Shown: positions 47,745 through 57,597 of the stretch, in pieces | Layout: the number at the start of each line of letters is the position of its first letter | How positions within the stretch are numbered: position 1 is the stretch's first letter | Notes under the pieces: generated by a model | Databases searched by the model: none | Told to the model about the DNA's origin: nothing | What the model saw: the letters and a program-made list of their open reading frames with translations, nothing else | Position numbers and translations under genes: made by a program | Source: Pseudomonadota bacterium | GTDB taxonomy: Bacteria; Pseudomonadota; Gammaproteobacteria; Steroidobacterales; Steroidobacteraceae | NCBI GenBank assembly: GCA_021816775.1 | Contig: JAKAXA010000008.1 | Coordinates: forward strand, 62,001 to 126,000 | Direction: 5' to 3' | DNA: 64,000 bases

Positions 47745-49229
47745 ATGGGCAAGCCGACTGGATTCATCGAATATCTGCGGGAGCTCCCGGTGGACCGCGC
47801 GCCGCTCGAGCGCGTGCGGGACTGGAGCGAGTTCCATCACCACATGGACGAGAAGCGGCTGCGCAATCAGGCCGCCCGCTGCATGGACTGCGGCGTACCC
47901 TTCTGCCACACCGGCACGCTCGTCTCGGGCATGGCATCGGGGTGCCCGCTGCACAACCTGATTCCCGAGTGGAACGACCTCGTCTACCGCGGCCTGTGGC
48001 GCGAGGCGCTCGCGCGGCTGCTCAAGACCAACAACTTCCCGGAGTTCACCGGCCGGGTCTGCCCGGCGCCCTGCGAGGGCTCGTGCGTGCTCGGCATCAG
48101 CGACCCGCCGGTCGCCATCAAGACCATCGAGGCCGCGCTCGCCGATGAGGGCTGGGACCAGGGCTGGATCGCGCCGGAGCCTCCGGCGAGCCGCACCGGC
48201 AAGCGCGTGGTGGTCATCGGCTCGGGACCGGCGGGACTCTCGGCGGCGGCGCAGCTCAATGCCGCGGGGCACAGCGTCACGGTGCTCGAGCGCGAGAACC
48301 GGCCGGGCGGCCTGCTGATGTACGGCATTCCGAACATGAAGCTCGACAAGAAGGATGTCGTGCTGCGGCGCATCGGGCTGATGGAGCGGGAAGGCGTCAA
48401 GTTCGTGTGCAACGCCCACGTCGGCGAGAACGTCGAGGCGCAGCTTCTGCGCAAGGATTTCGACGCCATCGTGCTGTGCACGGGCGCGACGCAGCCCCGC
48501 GATCTGGCCGTTCCGAACCGCAAGCTGAAGGGTGTGCACTTTGCGATGGAGTACCTCACGGCGAGCACCAAGGCGCTGCTCGATGGCGGTCCCGAGCGCA
48601 GCCCCGTGCACGCCGCGGGCAGGCACGTCGTGGTCATCGGCGGCGGCGACACGGGCACCGACTGCGTCGCCACCGCGATGCGCCAGGGCTGCAAGAGCCT
48701 CACGCAGCTCGAGATTCTGCCGCAGCCGCCGGTGGATCGCGCCCCCGACAACCCCTGGCCCGAGTGGCCCAAGGTCTATCGGCTCGATTACGGCCAGGAG
48801 GAGGCCGCCGCGGTGTTCGGCGCCGATCCGCGCGCCTACGTCACGACCGTCAAGCGCGTGAACGGCGATGCCGAGCGGGGTGTGCACTCGCTCACCACGG
48901 TGCGCATCGCCTGGCAGCGTCAGGCCGACGGCCGCCTGGCGCCGGCCGAGGTGGCCGGGAGCGAGGCGGAGATCCCCGCCGATCTGGTGCTGCTCGCGCT
49001 CGGGTTCACGGGCCCCGAACAGCCGCTGCTCGCGGAACTCGGCATCGCGACCGACCCGCGTACCAATGTCGACGCCGCGCACGGCGCGTTCGCGACCAAC
49101 GTCCCGGGCATCTTCGCCGCCGGCGACTGCCGGCGCGGGCAGAGCCTGGTGGTCTGGGCCATCAACGAGGGCCGCGCGGCGGCGCGCGAGTGCGACCGCT
49201 ATCTGATGGGCAGCACCGCCTTGCCTTGA
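47745..49229 (+). CDS. gltD: Glutamate synthase (NADPH) small subunit
   Basis: A 494-residue flavoprotein that passes electrons from NADPH to GltB. The N-terminal 4Fe-4S cysteines appear in [28 protein letters not shown] and [15 protein letters not shown]. The FAD-binding motif is [17 protein letters not shown] and the NADPH-binding motif is [17 protein letters not shown]. The C-terminal [19 protein letters not shown] region is the second FAD contact. Length is normal. It follows gltB by 19 bases and is followed by a large FAD/Fe-S oxidoreductase after 26 bases, suggesting one transcript of three. Confidence 0.97.
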   Translation: MGKPTGFIEYLRELPVDRAPLERVRDWSEFHHHMDEKRLRNQAARCMDCGVPFCHTGTLVSGMASGCPLHNLIPEWNDLVYRGLWREALARLLKTNNFPEFTGRVCPAPCEGSCVLGISDPPVAIKTIEAALADEGWDQGWIAPEPPASRTGKRVVVIGSGPAGLSAAAQLNAAGHSVTVLERENRPGGLLMYGIPNMKLDKKDVVLRRIGLMEREGVKFVCNAHVGENVEAQLLRKDFDAIVLCTGATQPRDLAVPNRKLKGVHFAMEYLTASTKALLDGGPERSPVHAAGRHVVVIGGGDTGTDCVATAMRQGCKSLTQLEILPQPPVDRAPDNPWPEWPKVYRLDYGQEEAAAVFGADPRAYVTTVKRVNGDAERGVHSLTTVRIAWQRQADGRLAPAEVAGSEAEIPADLVLLALGFTGPEQPLLAELGIATDPRTNVDAAHGAFATNVPGIFAAGDCRRGQSLVVWAINEGRAAARECDRYLMGSTALP

Positions 49230-49255
49230 GGCATCGAAGCACCGCAGGATGGGGC

Positions 49256-52200
49256 ATGAACGCTGAAACGAGCACCGTGCCGTCGGGCGCCGGCGAGGCG
49301 CGCGCCGACGCGCCGGCTCGGCTGCGCGAGATCCCCTACAACTACACCTCGTTCTCGGATCGCGAGATCGTGGCGCGGCTGCTCGGGGAGAGATACTGGA
49401 CCATCATCGAGGAGCTGCGCGCGGAGCGGCGCACCGGCCGTTCGGCGCGCATGCTCTACGAGGTGCTCGGGGACATCTGGGTCGTGCGGCGCAATCCGTA
49501 TCTGCAGGACGATCTGCTCGAGAACACCCGGCGCCGGCGCCTGCTGGCCCAGGCGCTGCATCACCGGCTGAACGCGATCGACCACCGGCGCGACAGCGCA
49601 GATGGCGAGCGCTATGAGCTCGTCGGGGAGCTGCTCGCGGCCGCGCGCGGTGCGGTGGGCAGCTTCGAGAGCGATTTCGACGAGTGGACGGCGCTCAGGC
49701 GCCGCACGCTGCGCGCGCTGCGCCGCCACACCCGCGCGGACAACATCCGCTTCGACGCCTATGCGCGCGTGTCGCATGTCACGGATGCGACCGACTGGCG
49801 CGTCGAGTATCCGTTCGTCGTGCTCATGCCCGACTCCGAGGGCGAGATTCCCGCGCTGGTGCGCGAGTGCATCGAGCTCGGGCTCACCCTCATTCCGCGC
49901 GGCGGCGGCACCGGATACACCGGCGGCGCGGTGCCGCTGACGCCGCTCTCGGCGGTCATCAACACCGAGAAACTCGAGCGGCTCGGGCCCATCGAGGCCC
50001 TGACACTGCCCGGGCTCGAGGCGCCGATTGCGACGATTCTCACCGAGGCCGGCGTGGTGACGCGCCGCGTGGCGAATGCCGCCGCGCAGGGCGGCCTCGT
50101 GTTCGCGGTCGATCCGACCTCGGCCGATGCGTCGTGCATCGGCGGCAACATCGCCATGAACGCCGGCGGCAAGAAGGCGGTGCTGTGGGGCACGGCCGTG
50201 GACAATCTCGCCTGGTGGCGCATGGTGGACTGCGATGGCAACTGGATCGAGGTCAGCCGCCTCGCGCACAACCGCGGCAAGATCCACGATGTCGAGACCG
50301 CCGAGTTCGATCTGATCTGGAAGGATGGCCGCCATCGGCCCGAGGAGGCCCCCGAGCTGCGGCGCGAGCGCCTCGCCATCCCCGGGCGCAGGTTCCGCAA
50401 GGTCGGCCTCGGCAAGGACGTCACCGACAAGTTTCTCGGCGGCCTGCCCGGTGTGCAGAAGGAAGGCTGCGACGGCATCATCACCTGCGCACGCTGGGTG
50501 CTGCACCGCAGCCCGGCCTTCACGCGCACCGTGTGCCTGGAGTTCTTCGGCCAGCCGCGCGAGGCCGTGCCGGCCATCGTGGAGATCAAGCAGTACCTGG
50601 AGAGCCGGATCCCCCGCGGCGTGCGGCTCGCGGGACTGGAGCACCTCGATGAGCGCTACCTGCGCGCGGTCGGCTACACCACCAAGTCCAGGCGCGGCTC
50701 GCTGCCGAAGATGGCGCTGTTCGGGGACATCGTCGGCGATGACGAGGCCGAGGTCGCCGCGGCCGCCTCGGCGGTCGTGCGCCTCGCCAACGCGCGCAGC
50801 GGCGAAGGTTTCATCGCCGTCAGCGAGGACGCCCGGCGCAAATTCTGGCTGGACCGCGCCCGCACTGCGGCCATCGCCCGGCACACCAACGCCTTCAAGA
50901 TCAACGAGGACGTGGTGCTGCCGCTCGAGCGCATGGGCGAGTACACGGACGAGATCGAGCGCATCAACATCGAGTTTTCGATCGCCAACAAGCTGAAGCT
51001 GGCGCAGGAGCTGCAACGGCTGCTCGCCTCGCCGCTGCCGCTGGCGCGCGCCGATGATCCCGAGCTGACGAACGTGCCCTACGAGGAGGTGATCGGCGAG
51101 CGGATCGAGCAGGCGCGCCAGCTGCTCGAGAAATCGAGCGCGCGCTGGCGCTGGCTCGCAGCGAACATGGACGTCGCGCTCGGCGAAGGGGTCGATGAGC
51201 TCGTGCGCCTCGGCACCGAGGTGCCGCCCGATGAGCTGCGCGCGCGCGCCGCACAGGCTCCGCAGACACGCATCTTCGAGCTGCTGCAGGACCGCACGAT
51301 CCGCATCTCCTGGAAACGCGAGTTGCGCGCGCCGCTGCGGCAGATCTTCGGCGGCGGTGTGTTCGCACCGGTTCTGGCCGCCTGCGAGCAGGTCCACAAG
51401 CAGGTGCTGCGCGGCCGCCTGTTCGTCGCGCTGCACATGCATGCCGGTGACGGCAACGTGCACACCAACATTCCGGTGAATTCCGACGATTACGCGATGC
51501 TGCACTCGGCCACCGCGGCGGTGGCGCGCATCATGGCCATCGCGCGCCGGCTCGACGGCGTGATATCCGGGGAGCACGGCATCGGCATCACCAAGCTGGA
51601 GTTTCTGCGCGAGGAGGAGACCCGGGAGTTTCGCGCCTACAAGCAGCGCATCGATCCGCAGGGACACTTCAATCGCGGCAAGCTGATGCCGGGCGCGGAC
51701 CTGTCGAACGCGTACACCCCGAGCTTCAACCTGCTCGGGCACGAATCGCTGATCATGCAGCAGTCGGCGATCGGCACGATCGCCGATTCGGTCAAGGACT
51801 GCCTGCGCTGCGGCAAGTGCAAACCGGTGTGCGCCACGCACGTGCCGCGCGCCAATCTGCTCTACAGCCCACGCAACAAGATCCTCGCCACCTCGCTGCT
51901 GATCGAGGCGTTCCTCTACGAGGAGCAGACGCGCCGCGGCGTCAGCATCCGGCACTGGGACGAGTTTGCCGACGTCGGCGACCATTGCACGGTGTGCCAC
52001 AAGTGCCTCACGCCCTGTCCGGTCGACATCGACTTCGGCGATGTCTCCATGGCCATGCGCGACCTGCTGCGGCGCATGGGCAAGCGGCGCTTCAACCCGG
52101 GCACGGCCGCCTCGATGTTCTTCCTCAATGCCACCTCGCCGGAGACCATCCGCCTGACCCGCAAGGTGATGATTGAGTGGGGCTACAAGGCGCAGCGCGC

Positions 52201-53209
52201 CGGCAACCGGCTGCTGAAGGGGCTCGCGCGCGCGCAGACCGAGCGCCCGCCGGCGAGCACCGGCCGGCCCGCAATGCGCGAGCAGGTGGTGCATTTCGTC
52301 AACAAGAAGATGCCGGGCGGGCTGCCGAAGAAGACCGCGCGGGCGCTGCTTGATATCGAGAACGCCGCCTACGTGCCGGTGATCCGCGATCCGGCGACGA
52401 CGAGCACGGACACCGAGGCCGTGTTCTATTTCCCCGGCTGCGGCTCGGAGCGGCTGTTCTCGCAGGTGGGGCTCGCCACCCAGGCGATGCTCTGGCACGT
52501 GGGCGTGCAGACCGTGCTGCCTCCCGGTTACCTGTGCTGCGGCTATCCGCAGCGGGGTGCCGGCCAGTTCGACCGGGCCGAGAAGATCACCACAGACAAC
52601 CGGGTGCTGTTTCACCGCGTGGCGAACACGCTCAACTACCTCGACATCCGCACCGTGGTGGTCAGCTGCGGCACGTGCTACGATCAGCTGCAAGGCTACA
52701 AGTTCGAGGAGATCTTCCCCGGCTCGCGCATCATCGACATTCACGAATACCTGATGGAGAAAGGCGTGCGGCTCGAGGGGGTGACCGGCACGCGCTACAT
52801 GTATCACGACCCGTGCCACTCTCCGATGAAGCGCCATGATCCGCTGCAGGTGGTCAACGCACTGATGAACGATGCGCGCAACGGCCGCATCGAGAGGAAC
52901 GACCGCTGCTGCGGGGAGTCCGGCACGCTCGCCCTCACGCGCCCCGACGTGTCGACGCAGGTCCGCTTCCGCAAGGAAGAGGAAGTGCGCCTCGGCGCCG
53001 AGAAGCTGCGCGCCGCCGGTGCCGGGCGCGTGAAGATCCTCACCTCCTGCCCTTCGTGTCTGCAGGGCCTGAAGCGCTACAACGAGGATGCGGATCTCGA
53101 CGCCGATTACATCGTCGTCGAGATCGCCCGGCACATCCTCGGCGAGAACTGGATGGCCGACTACGTGGCGCGCGCCAACAGCGGCGGCATCGAGCGCGTG
53201 CTGGTCTGA
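49256..53209 (+). CDS. Giant FAD-linked oxidase / Fe-S oxidoreductase fusion (DUF3683 type)
   Basis: A protein of 1317 residues starting [11 protein letters not shown]. After an N-terminal DUF3683-like region ([19 protein letters not shown]) comes a VAO/PCMH-type FAD-binding domain with [19 protein letters not shown] at about residue 214 onward. The FAD-oxidase C-terminal domain has [16 protein letters not shown] and [13 protein letters not shown]. Two 4Fe-4S motifs follow: [11 protein letters not shown] (849-859) and [14 protein letters not shown]. The last third holds two CCG domains ([36 protein letters not shown]), as in GlpC, GlcF and HdrB-type proteins. So it combines GlcD/D-lactate-dehydrogenase and GlcF-like parts. 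The substrate is probably a 2-hydroxy acid; which one is unknown. Neighbouring gltBD hints at, but does not prove, 2-hydroxyglutarate. Confidence 0.9.
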   Translation: MNAETSTVPSGAGEARADAPARLREIPYNYTSFSDREIVARLLGERYWTIIEELRAERRTGRSARMLYEVLGDIWVVRRNPYLQDDLLENTRRRRLLAQALHHRLNAIDHRRDSADGERYELVGELLAAARGAVGSFESDFDEWTALRRRTLRALRRHTRADNIRFDAYARVSHVTDATDWRVEYPFVVLMPDSEGEIPALVRECIELGLTLIPRGGGTGYTGGAVPLTPLSAVINTEKLERLGPIEALTLPGLEAPIATILTEAGVVTRRVANAAAQGGLVFAVDPTSADASCIGGNIAMNAGGKKAVLWGTAVDNLAWWRMVDCDGNWIEVSRLAHNRGKIHDVETAEFDLIWKDGRHRPEEAPELRRERLAIPGRRFRKVGLGKDVTDKFLGGLPGVQKEGCDGIITCARWVLHRSPAFTRTVCLEFFGQPREAVPAIVEIKQYLESRIPRGVRLAGLEHLDERYLRAVGYTTKSRRGSLPKMALFGDIVGDDEAEVAAAASAVVRLANARSGEGFIAVSEDARRKFWLDRARTAAIARHTNAFKINEDVVLPLERMGEYTDEIERINIEFSIANKLKLAQELQRLLASPLPLARADDPELTNVPYEEVIGERIEQARQLLEKSSARWRWLAANMDVALGEGVDELVRLGTEVPPDELRARAAQAPQTRIFELLQDRTIRISWKRELRAPLRQIFGGGVFAPVLAACEQVHKQVLRGRLFVALHMHAGDGNVHTNIPVNSDDYAMLHSATAAVARIMAIARRLDGVISGEHGIGITKLEFLREEETREFRAYKQRIDPQGHFNRGKLMPGADLSNAYTPSFNLLGHESLIMQQSAIGTIADSVKDCLRCGKCKPVCATHVPRANLLYSPRNKILATSLLIEAFLYEEQTRRGVSIRHWDEFADVGDHCTVCHKCLTPCPVDIDFGDVSMAMRDLLRRMGKRRFNPGTAASMFFLNATSPETIRLTRKVMIEWGYKAQRAGNRLLKGLARAQTERPPASTGRPAMREQVVHFVNKKMPGGLPKKTARALLDIENAAYVPVIRDPATTSTDTEAVFYFPGCGSERLFSQVGLATQAMLWHVGVQTVLPPGYLCCGYPQRGAGQFDRAEKITTDNRVLFHRVANTLNYLDIRTVVVSCGTCYDQLQGYKFEEIFPGSRIIDIHEYLMEKGVRLEGVTGTRYMYHDPCHSPMKRHDPLQVVNALMNDARNGRIERNDRCCGESGTLALTRPDVSTQVRFRKEEEVRLGAEKLRAAGAGRVKILTSCPSCLQGLKRYNEDADLDADYIVVEIARHILGENWMADYVARANSGGIERVLV

Positions 53210-53225
53210 GCCGGCGCTGCGCTGC

Positions 53226-53780
53226 TCAGGCTCCCGGCGGCCGGATGGTCACCGGCACGTCGAAGCGCGAATACTGCACCACACGGGTGCCCTTGCTGTC
53301 GTGAATCACCGCGCGCACGGGAAGGTCCTTGCCGTTGACGTACCACGTCTCGGTTGTTCCATTGAGCACGTACCGAAAGACGCGCACCGGCTGGCCGTCG
53401 AGGGTCTGCGTTGCGAGAGCGCGCACCGAGCGGCGCACCGCGGCGCGCTCGGCGCCGACGAACAGGTGAATGTGGACCGTGCGCGCGATCATCGCCGCGT
53501 ATGTGGGCGGCAGCTTCATGACACGCCCGGCGGTCACCATGTAGACATCGGTGCCGATGATGACCTCGGTGATATTCGGCGCGGGCTCGATCCGCCAGCG
53601 ATTCGGCGCGGAATAGTCCATGACGAGGGTCTTGCCGCCGGGCATCTGCTCCGTCAGGTGCCACGAGGTCGCGTGTTTCAGCGCGAGCTCGGCGTGCATG
53701 AGACTGCCGAACGCACCGGCGAATGCAGGGCCCGCGCCGAGCAGCGCGGCGCCGGCCAGGACCGAGCTGAGCCGTTTCAT
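53226..53780 (-). CDS. Secreted protein with LolA-like features
   Basis: A 184-residue protein with a clear signal peptide (MKRLSSVLAGAALLGAGPAFA, cleavage after AFA). The mature part is beta-rich with charged, amphipathic strands (SWHLTEQMPGGKTLVMDYSAP, NRWRIEPAPNITEVIIGTDVYMV), a pattern like LolA/LppX-type lipoprotein-sorting folds. QTLDGQPVRVFRYVLNGTTETWYVNGKDLPVRAV fits the typical second half. The role is unknown; possible periplasmic carrier of a lipid or hydrophobic ligand. It converges on the large oxidoreductase gene, and no partner gene shares its strand closely. Confidence 0.7.
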   Translation of the reverse strand: MKRLSSVLAGAALLGAGPAFAGAFGSLMHAELALKHATSWHLTEQMPGGKTLVMDYSAPNRWRIEPAPNITEVIIGTDVYMVTAGRVMKLPPTYAAMIARTVHIHLFVGAERAAVRRSVRALATQTLDGQPVRVFRYVLNGTTETWYVNGKDLPVRAVIHDSKGTRVVQYSRFDVPVTIRPPGA

Positions 53781-53916
53781 GCGTGATCCTCCCGCTGCGG
53801 CCTGGTTGTCGATTTCCCCAAGCCTTGGGCGCGAGCATAGTCGCGGCAGGACGGCCGCTCAATGTCGGGCCGCGCAGCGCGCGCGGCAGGTCGCAGGGGC
53901 GGTGCGGACGGGCGAG

Positions 53917-54939
53917 TCAAAGAGTGGCGCCGCTCGGATCGGCGCACTGGCTCTCGCCGCGAGGCCGGGCGCGGGGAATGAGCCGCCCCGAGAGCCACAG
54001 CATCATCAGCGTCCAATAGCTCAGCCCGACGGCAAGGCGCACCGGAATCGAGATCCCCGGGTGCGGCGAGATGAATCCCTCGATCAGCCCCGAGCCCAGC
54101 AGCAGCAGCGCGCAGGCCACGAGCAGCGGACCGAGCTCGGCGGCCCGCCGGCGCAACGACTCGGCACGGCCGCCCTCCCCGGGGCGGATCACCGCGTCCC
54201 CGAGCGCCGTGCCCGCCGCCGCCGCCAGGCACATCACCGACAGCTCCACCGGGCCGTGCGCCAGGGTGAATTTCAACAGCCCGAGGCCGAGGCCGTGTTG
54301 ATGGGTGAAGGCGAGCAGTCCGCCCAGCATCAGCCCGTTGATCGCGATCATGTAGAACGCGCCGAGCCCGAACAGTATGCCGAAGCAGAACGCCCCGAGC
54401 GTCACCACCACGTTGTTGGAGAAGATCCGTGCCGAGAGCAGCGCCGGCGGCGCCAGATTGAGCACCTGATAGGTCCACAGGTGCCCGTGCTCGACGCCGT
54501 CGATCATCGCGGGGCTGGCGATCAGGCTGACCAGTTCCGGATAAGTGTTGATCAACCACCAGCCTGCGCAGGCGCTCGCCACCAGCAGCACCGCGATCCA
54601 CAGCGCAAGGGCGCGCACGGACGCGGCTGCCGCCGGGATGTCGTCGCGAACGAGGCCGATCCAGCGCGCCCGGGTCAACCTTGGAGAGCGGTTGACGGCC
54701 GCATGCAGTGCGGCGCTCGTCTGCGCCAGTGTGGTGGCGAGGACGCTTCCCGGAAGGATCTCGCGCGCGCTTGCCAGATGCCGGCTCAAGGCGCGGTAGG
54801 CACTCAGCGTATGCAGAGCCTCGTCCACTGTCGCGCGCGAACGCCGCGACGCCGCGGCGCTCTCGGCCGCGAGCGTCCGCCACTGCGGCGCGTGGCGCCG
54901 GATCCAGATAGCGGCGTCAGGATCGGTGTTGGCGGACAA
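53917..54939 (-). CDS. SpoIIM-family (stage II sporulation protein M-like) membrane protein
   Basis: A 340-residue membrane protein. It starts at TTG 54939, supported by GGAGG six bases upstream, and overlaps the RDD gene by 23 bases. A cytoplasmic N-terminal helical region is followed by about five to six membrane helices with IFSNNVVVTLGAFCFGILFGLGAFYMIAINGLMLGGLLAFT and HGPVELSVMCLAAAAGTALGDAVIRPG, the core pattern of the SpoIIM family. In non-sporing bacteria such genes sit with RDD, DUF4129, MoxR and DUF58 genes, as here. The biochemical role is unknown. Confidence 0.9.
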   Translation of the reverse strand: MSANTDPDAAIWIRRHAPQWRTLAAESAAASRRSRATVDEALHTLSAYRALSRHLASAREILPGSVLATTLAQTSAALHAAVNRSPRLTRARWIGLVRDDIPAAAASVRALALWIAVLLVASACAGWWLINTYPELVSLIASPAMIDGVEHGHLWTYQVLNLAPPALLSARIFSNNVVVTLGAFCFGILFGLGAFYMIAINGLMLGGLLAFTHQHGLGLGLLKFTLAHGPVELSVMCLAAAAGTALGDAVIRPGEGGRAESLRRRAAELGPLLVACALLLLGSGLIEGFISPHPGISIPVRLAVGLSYWTLMMLWLSGRLIPRARPRGESQCADPSGATL

Positions 54940-55651
54940 GCAAGGCCTCCAGCCGCTCGCGCAGAGCCGTACCGTCGGGGCCGGCGCGCCCCGCGCCGGC
55001 CTGCGGGTCGAGCTTGGCGAGCAGCTCGCGCGCGAGACGGATCCGCTGCGCGCCGGCCAGCAGCTCCCAGCGATCGAGCAGGTCGTGGATCAGCTGCAGC
55101 GCCTCGGCCGACAGGCCCGTGTGCTGCATCTGCTCTCCGAGGCGCACCAGCGATTCGCCGGCTGCGCTCTCGTCGATCACCAACAGGGTGCCGGCGGCAA
55201 GATCACCCAGGCGCACGCGCCGGGCCGTCACCATGCAGCTGGCGAGTCCGACCAGATACAGCAGCGGCAGGCAATCGATCAGACGGAACAGATTGCGCAT
55301 CAACAGCGCGCCCACTCCGGGCGTTGCGCCCTCGAGCGTCACGATGCGAGCGCCTGCCTTGATCTTGCCCGGCGTGCGCCCACGCATCGCCACCTCGATG
55401 ACCGGGTGATAGAGGAAGTACGTGAGCAGCGCGAGGATCCACCCGGCGAGCATCACATCATGCGCGATCGGCGCTCGGGACAGCGGCGGCAGCCGCCGCA
55501 GCAACAGCGCGACGAGCAGCCAGGCGAGGGCGCCGAGCAGGCGGATCTGCCAGTCGATGAGAAACGCATAGCTGCGCGTGCCGGGACCGGCGATCCGGAG
55601 CGTCAGGTCGACGCCCGTCAGACCCCTGACGTTGAGTTCTTCCTCGGCCAT
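54917..55651 (-). CDS. RDD family membrane protein
   Basis: A 244-residue protein from the ATG at 55651 (MAEEELNVRGLTGVDLTLRIAG). The RDD domain has GPGTRSYAFLIDWQIRLLGALAWLL in the first helix, with the conserved Arg/Asp residues, then VIEVAMRGRTPGKIKAGARIVTLEG and LMRNLFRLIDCLPLLYLVGLASCMVTARRVRLGDLAAGTLLV. The C-terminal 70 residues are a soluble helical tail. RDD proteins are thought to act in transport or membrane maintenance. It is the first gene of a leftward pair with SpoIIM and is divergent from the MoxR operon. Confidence 0.9.
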   Translation of the reverse strand: MAEEELNVRGLTGVDLTLRIAGPGTRSYAFLIDWQIRLLGALAWLLVALLLRRLPPLSRAPIAHDVMLAGWILALLTYFLYHPVIEVAMRGRTPGKIKAGARIVTLEGATPGVGALLMRNLFRLIDCLPLLYLVGLASCMVTARRVRLGDLAAGTLLVIDESAAGESLVRLGEQMQHTGLSAEALQLIHDLLDRWELLAGAQRIRLARELLAKLDPQAGAGRAGPDGTALRERLEALLVRQHRS

Positions 55652-55666
55652 CCGCTGCGAAAATAG

Positions 55667-55695
55667 TTGCCGGTCAAGATCCAGCTTAGCTATTC
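55667..55695 (+). promoter_or_regulatory. Weak sigma-70-like promoter of the MoxR operon
   Basis: TTGCCG at 55667-55672 and CTATTC at 55690-55695 are separated by 17 bases in the 110-base divergent gap, 66 bases before the first plus-strand start codon. The -10 match is poor, so this is a low-confidence call. Confidence 0.2.
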
Positions 55696-55761
55696 TGCCG
55701 GGCGGCGGCAAGAAGCCGACCGGGCCGCCGCCCCGCACCTGAGCGCAATTTGGGAGCGATC

Positions 55762-56667
55762 ATGTCCTACGTGGCACCTGGCGCACCGCAGAGCATCGGG
55801 GGAGTTCTCGACGACTGGCTGCGCCTGTTCCGGGAGTCGTTCCGCAGCTGCTGGCTCCTGGCGTTGATCGCCGCCGTCGGCAACGCCTATCAGTCGTTCC
55901 TGCTCGTGCCCCGCCTGCCGCACAACCCGGGCGTCTCGCTGATGCAGTATTTCACGCAGCTCGGCAGTGCCTATCGGGCGCCGAACGTGTTCCTCACCGA
56001 TGTCGTGTTCTGGCTGCTGCTGCTGGTGGTGTATGGGGCGCTGATCGTGCAGCAGTTGAGCCTGGTGCGGGGGCGCCCGAGCGCATCGCTCGGCGCGGCG
56101 TTGAGCGCGAGCCTCGCGCGGTTGCTCCCGATGCTGCTCGGCGTGGCGCTGCTGGTGCTCATCGAAGGGAGCCTGGGCGGGCTGCTCGTCTTCTGCTCGA
56201 TGGCGCTGGTACCGCTTCACCGCAGCCCGCCCGCGGTCACCGTGATCGTCCTCGCGGTCCTCGTGCTCGCGATCGTGATGATCTACGTGTCCGTGCGGAT
56301 CCAGTTCTGGCTGGTCGCGCTGTTCGACACGGACTGCGGCGGTGCGACGGCGATCGGGCGCAGCTGGCGCCTGGTCGGCGGTCACTGGTGGCGCACCACG
56401 AGCATCGGCTTCGTCGCCGGCATCGTCATCTGGATCCTCGGTCTGGCGGTGGGCGCCGTCGCAGGCGTCCTCGCCGGCTGGTTCTCCATCAGCGGCGGGG
56501 CGCTGTCGCTGCTGTCACATCTGCGCCTGATCGCGATGATCGGCGCCTTGTCGCGAGTGCTGACGATGCCGCTGCTGACTGCGGTGTGGCTCGCGATCTA
56601 TCACGACCTGAAGCTGCGGCGCGAAGGCGCGGATCTCGCCGCCCGCACGGAGGCATTGGGCGGCTGA
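55762..56667 (+). CDS. Polytopic membrane protein, first gene of the MoxR operon
   Basis: A 301-residue membrane protein with about six helices; the ATG at 55762 follows GGGAG. The order of helices and the cytoplasmic RSWRLVGGHWWRTTSIGFVAGIVIWILGL segment are like membrane proteins of the glycerophosphodiester-phosphodiesterase-membrane-domain or DUF975 kind, which often stand before DUF4129 genes. No catalytic motif is seen. It lies 3 bases before the DUF4129 gene. Its function is unknown, but the steady gene order with MoxR/DUF58 suggests one membrane-associated system. Confidence 0.75.
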   Translation: MSYVAPGAPQSIGGVLDDWLRLFRESFRSCWLLALIAAVGNAYQSFLLVPRLPHNPGVSLMQYFTQLGSAYRAPNVFLTDVVFWLLLLVVYGALIVQQLSLVRGRPSASLGAALSASLARLLPMLLGVALLVLIEGSLGGLLVFCSMALVPLHRSPPAVTVIVLAVLVLAIVMIYVSVRIQFWLVALFDTDCGGATAIGRSWRLVGGHWWRTTSIGFVAGIVIWILGLAVGAVAGVLAGWFSISGGALSLLSHLRLIAMIGALSRVLTMPLLTAVWLAIYHDLKLRREGADLAARTEALGG

Positions 56668-56670
56668 GCC

Positions 56671-57597
56671 ATGCCGGCCCGATGGACCGCGGGACTGGCG
56701 CTTGCGGCGCTCGCGCTCGGCGCCCACGCCCGAGCGGCGCCGCGCGCACAAACCGTCCTCGCCCATTGCGCCGCCCAGTCCGCGAAATCCGTGGGCCTGT
56801 CCGCGCTGCGCACGGCATGTCCCGGAGTCGGCCGGGCGCTGCAACGGCTGCATCTGACGAGCCGCCTGCCCGCCGGCTGGCGCCACGCCATCACACCCGC
56901 AGACCTGAGCGGCCTGGCGCAACTGACGCAACGCTATGCCGGCACGCCGGCGCGCTGGCTGCCGGACGCCCCGCTGCGCCACATCGCCCGCGACCTGAAG
57001 CCGCCGCGTCCGCCGCCGGACGCGTGGAGCCGCTTCGTCAGGTGGGTACGTCATCGCCTCAGCCTGCTGCTGCACCGGGTTCGCCGCTGGCTGGACTCGC
57101 TCGCACTCGGCGCCCGACACTCGGGCCTCGCGCCCGGTTTGGTCTTTGCGCTGGCGGCCGCCGTGCTCCTGGCGATCGTGACGGCAGCGCTCCTCCAACT
57201 GCGCGCCGTCCGCAGATCGCGCCGCACCGCCCGGGCTCAGGCCGGCAGCGGCGAGGCGCCGATCATTCCGTCCGCGGGCCTGCCTGAGGGGGAAGCGGAC
57301 TGGGGCGGGCTCGGGCATCATCCGGCCGCCTGGCTGCGTGCGCTCGTCGCGGCCCTCTCCGTGAGCCGCCGCCTGGAGGTGCAGCGCGCTTTGACCTGCC
57401 GCGAGCTCGCGCTGCGGGCGCACTTCGACAGCGAGGCGCAGCGTGCGGATTTTCAACGCATCGCCGAGCTTGCGGAGCGCGAGTTGTACGGCCCTGGCGG
57501 AACAGGCGCTGTCCCCGAAGAGTCCCTGCACCGCGCGCGAGCGCTGCATGCCGAGCTGAGCCTGCCTGCGCGGGCCGCCGGGACGCGCCGCTCATGA
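56671..57597 (+). CDS. DUF4129 domain membrane protein
   Basis: A 308-residue protein. A signal-peptide-like N-terminus (LALAALALGAHARAA) is followed by a periplasmic, Arg/Pro-rich region and one membrane helix near residues 155-175 (GLVFALAAAVLLAIVTAALLQ). The C-terminal cytoplasmic part matches DUF4129: WLRALVAALSVSRRLEVQRALTCRELALRA, then IAELAERELYG. Such proteins accompany MoxR ATPases and DUF58 proteins; some DUF4129 relatives are transglutaminase-linked. The stop overlaps the DUF4350 start as ATGA. Confidence 0.82.
   Translation: MPARWTAGLALAALALGAHARAAPRAQTVLAHCAAQSAKSVGLSALRTACPGVGRALQRLHLTSRLPAGWRHAITPADLSGLAQLTQRYAGTPARWLPDAPLRHIARDLKPPRPPPDAWSRFVRWVRHRLSLLLHRVRRWLDSLALGARHSGLAPGLVFALAAAVLLAIVTAALLQLRAVRRSRRTARAQAGSGEAPIIPSAGLPEGEADWGGLGHHPAAWLRALVAALSVSRRLEVQRALTCRELALRAHFDSEAQRADFQRIAELAERELYGPGGTGAVPEESLHRARALHAELSLPARAAGTRRS

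Noticed and set aside
49199-53134. Open frame of about 1300 codons on the minus strand, antisense to the FAD/Fe-S fusion
   Set aside because: No motif, skewed composition and no ribosome site; the sense strand carries FAD and Fe-S motifs in order.
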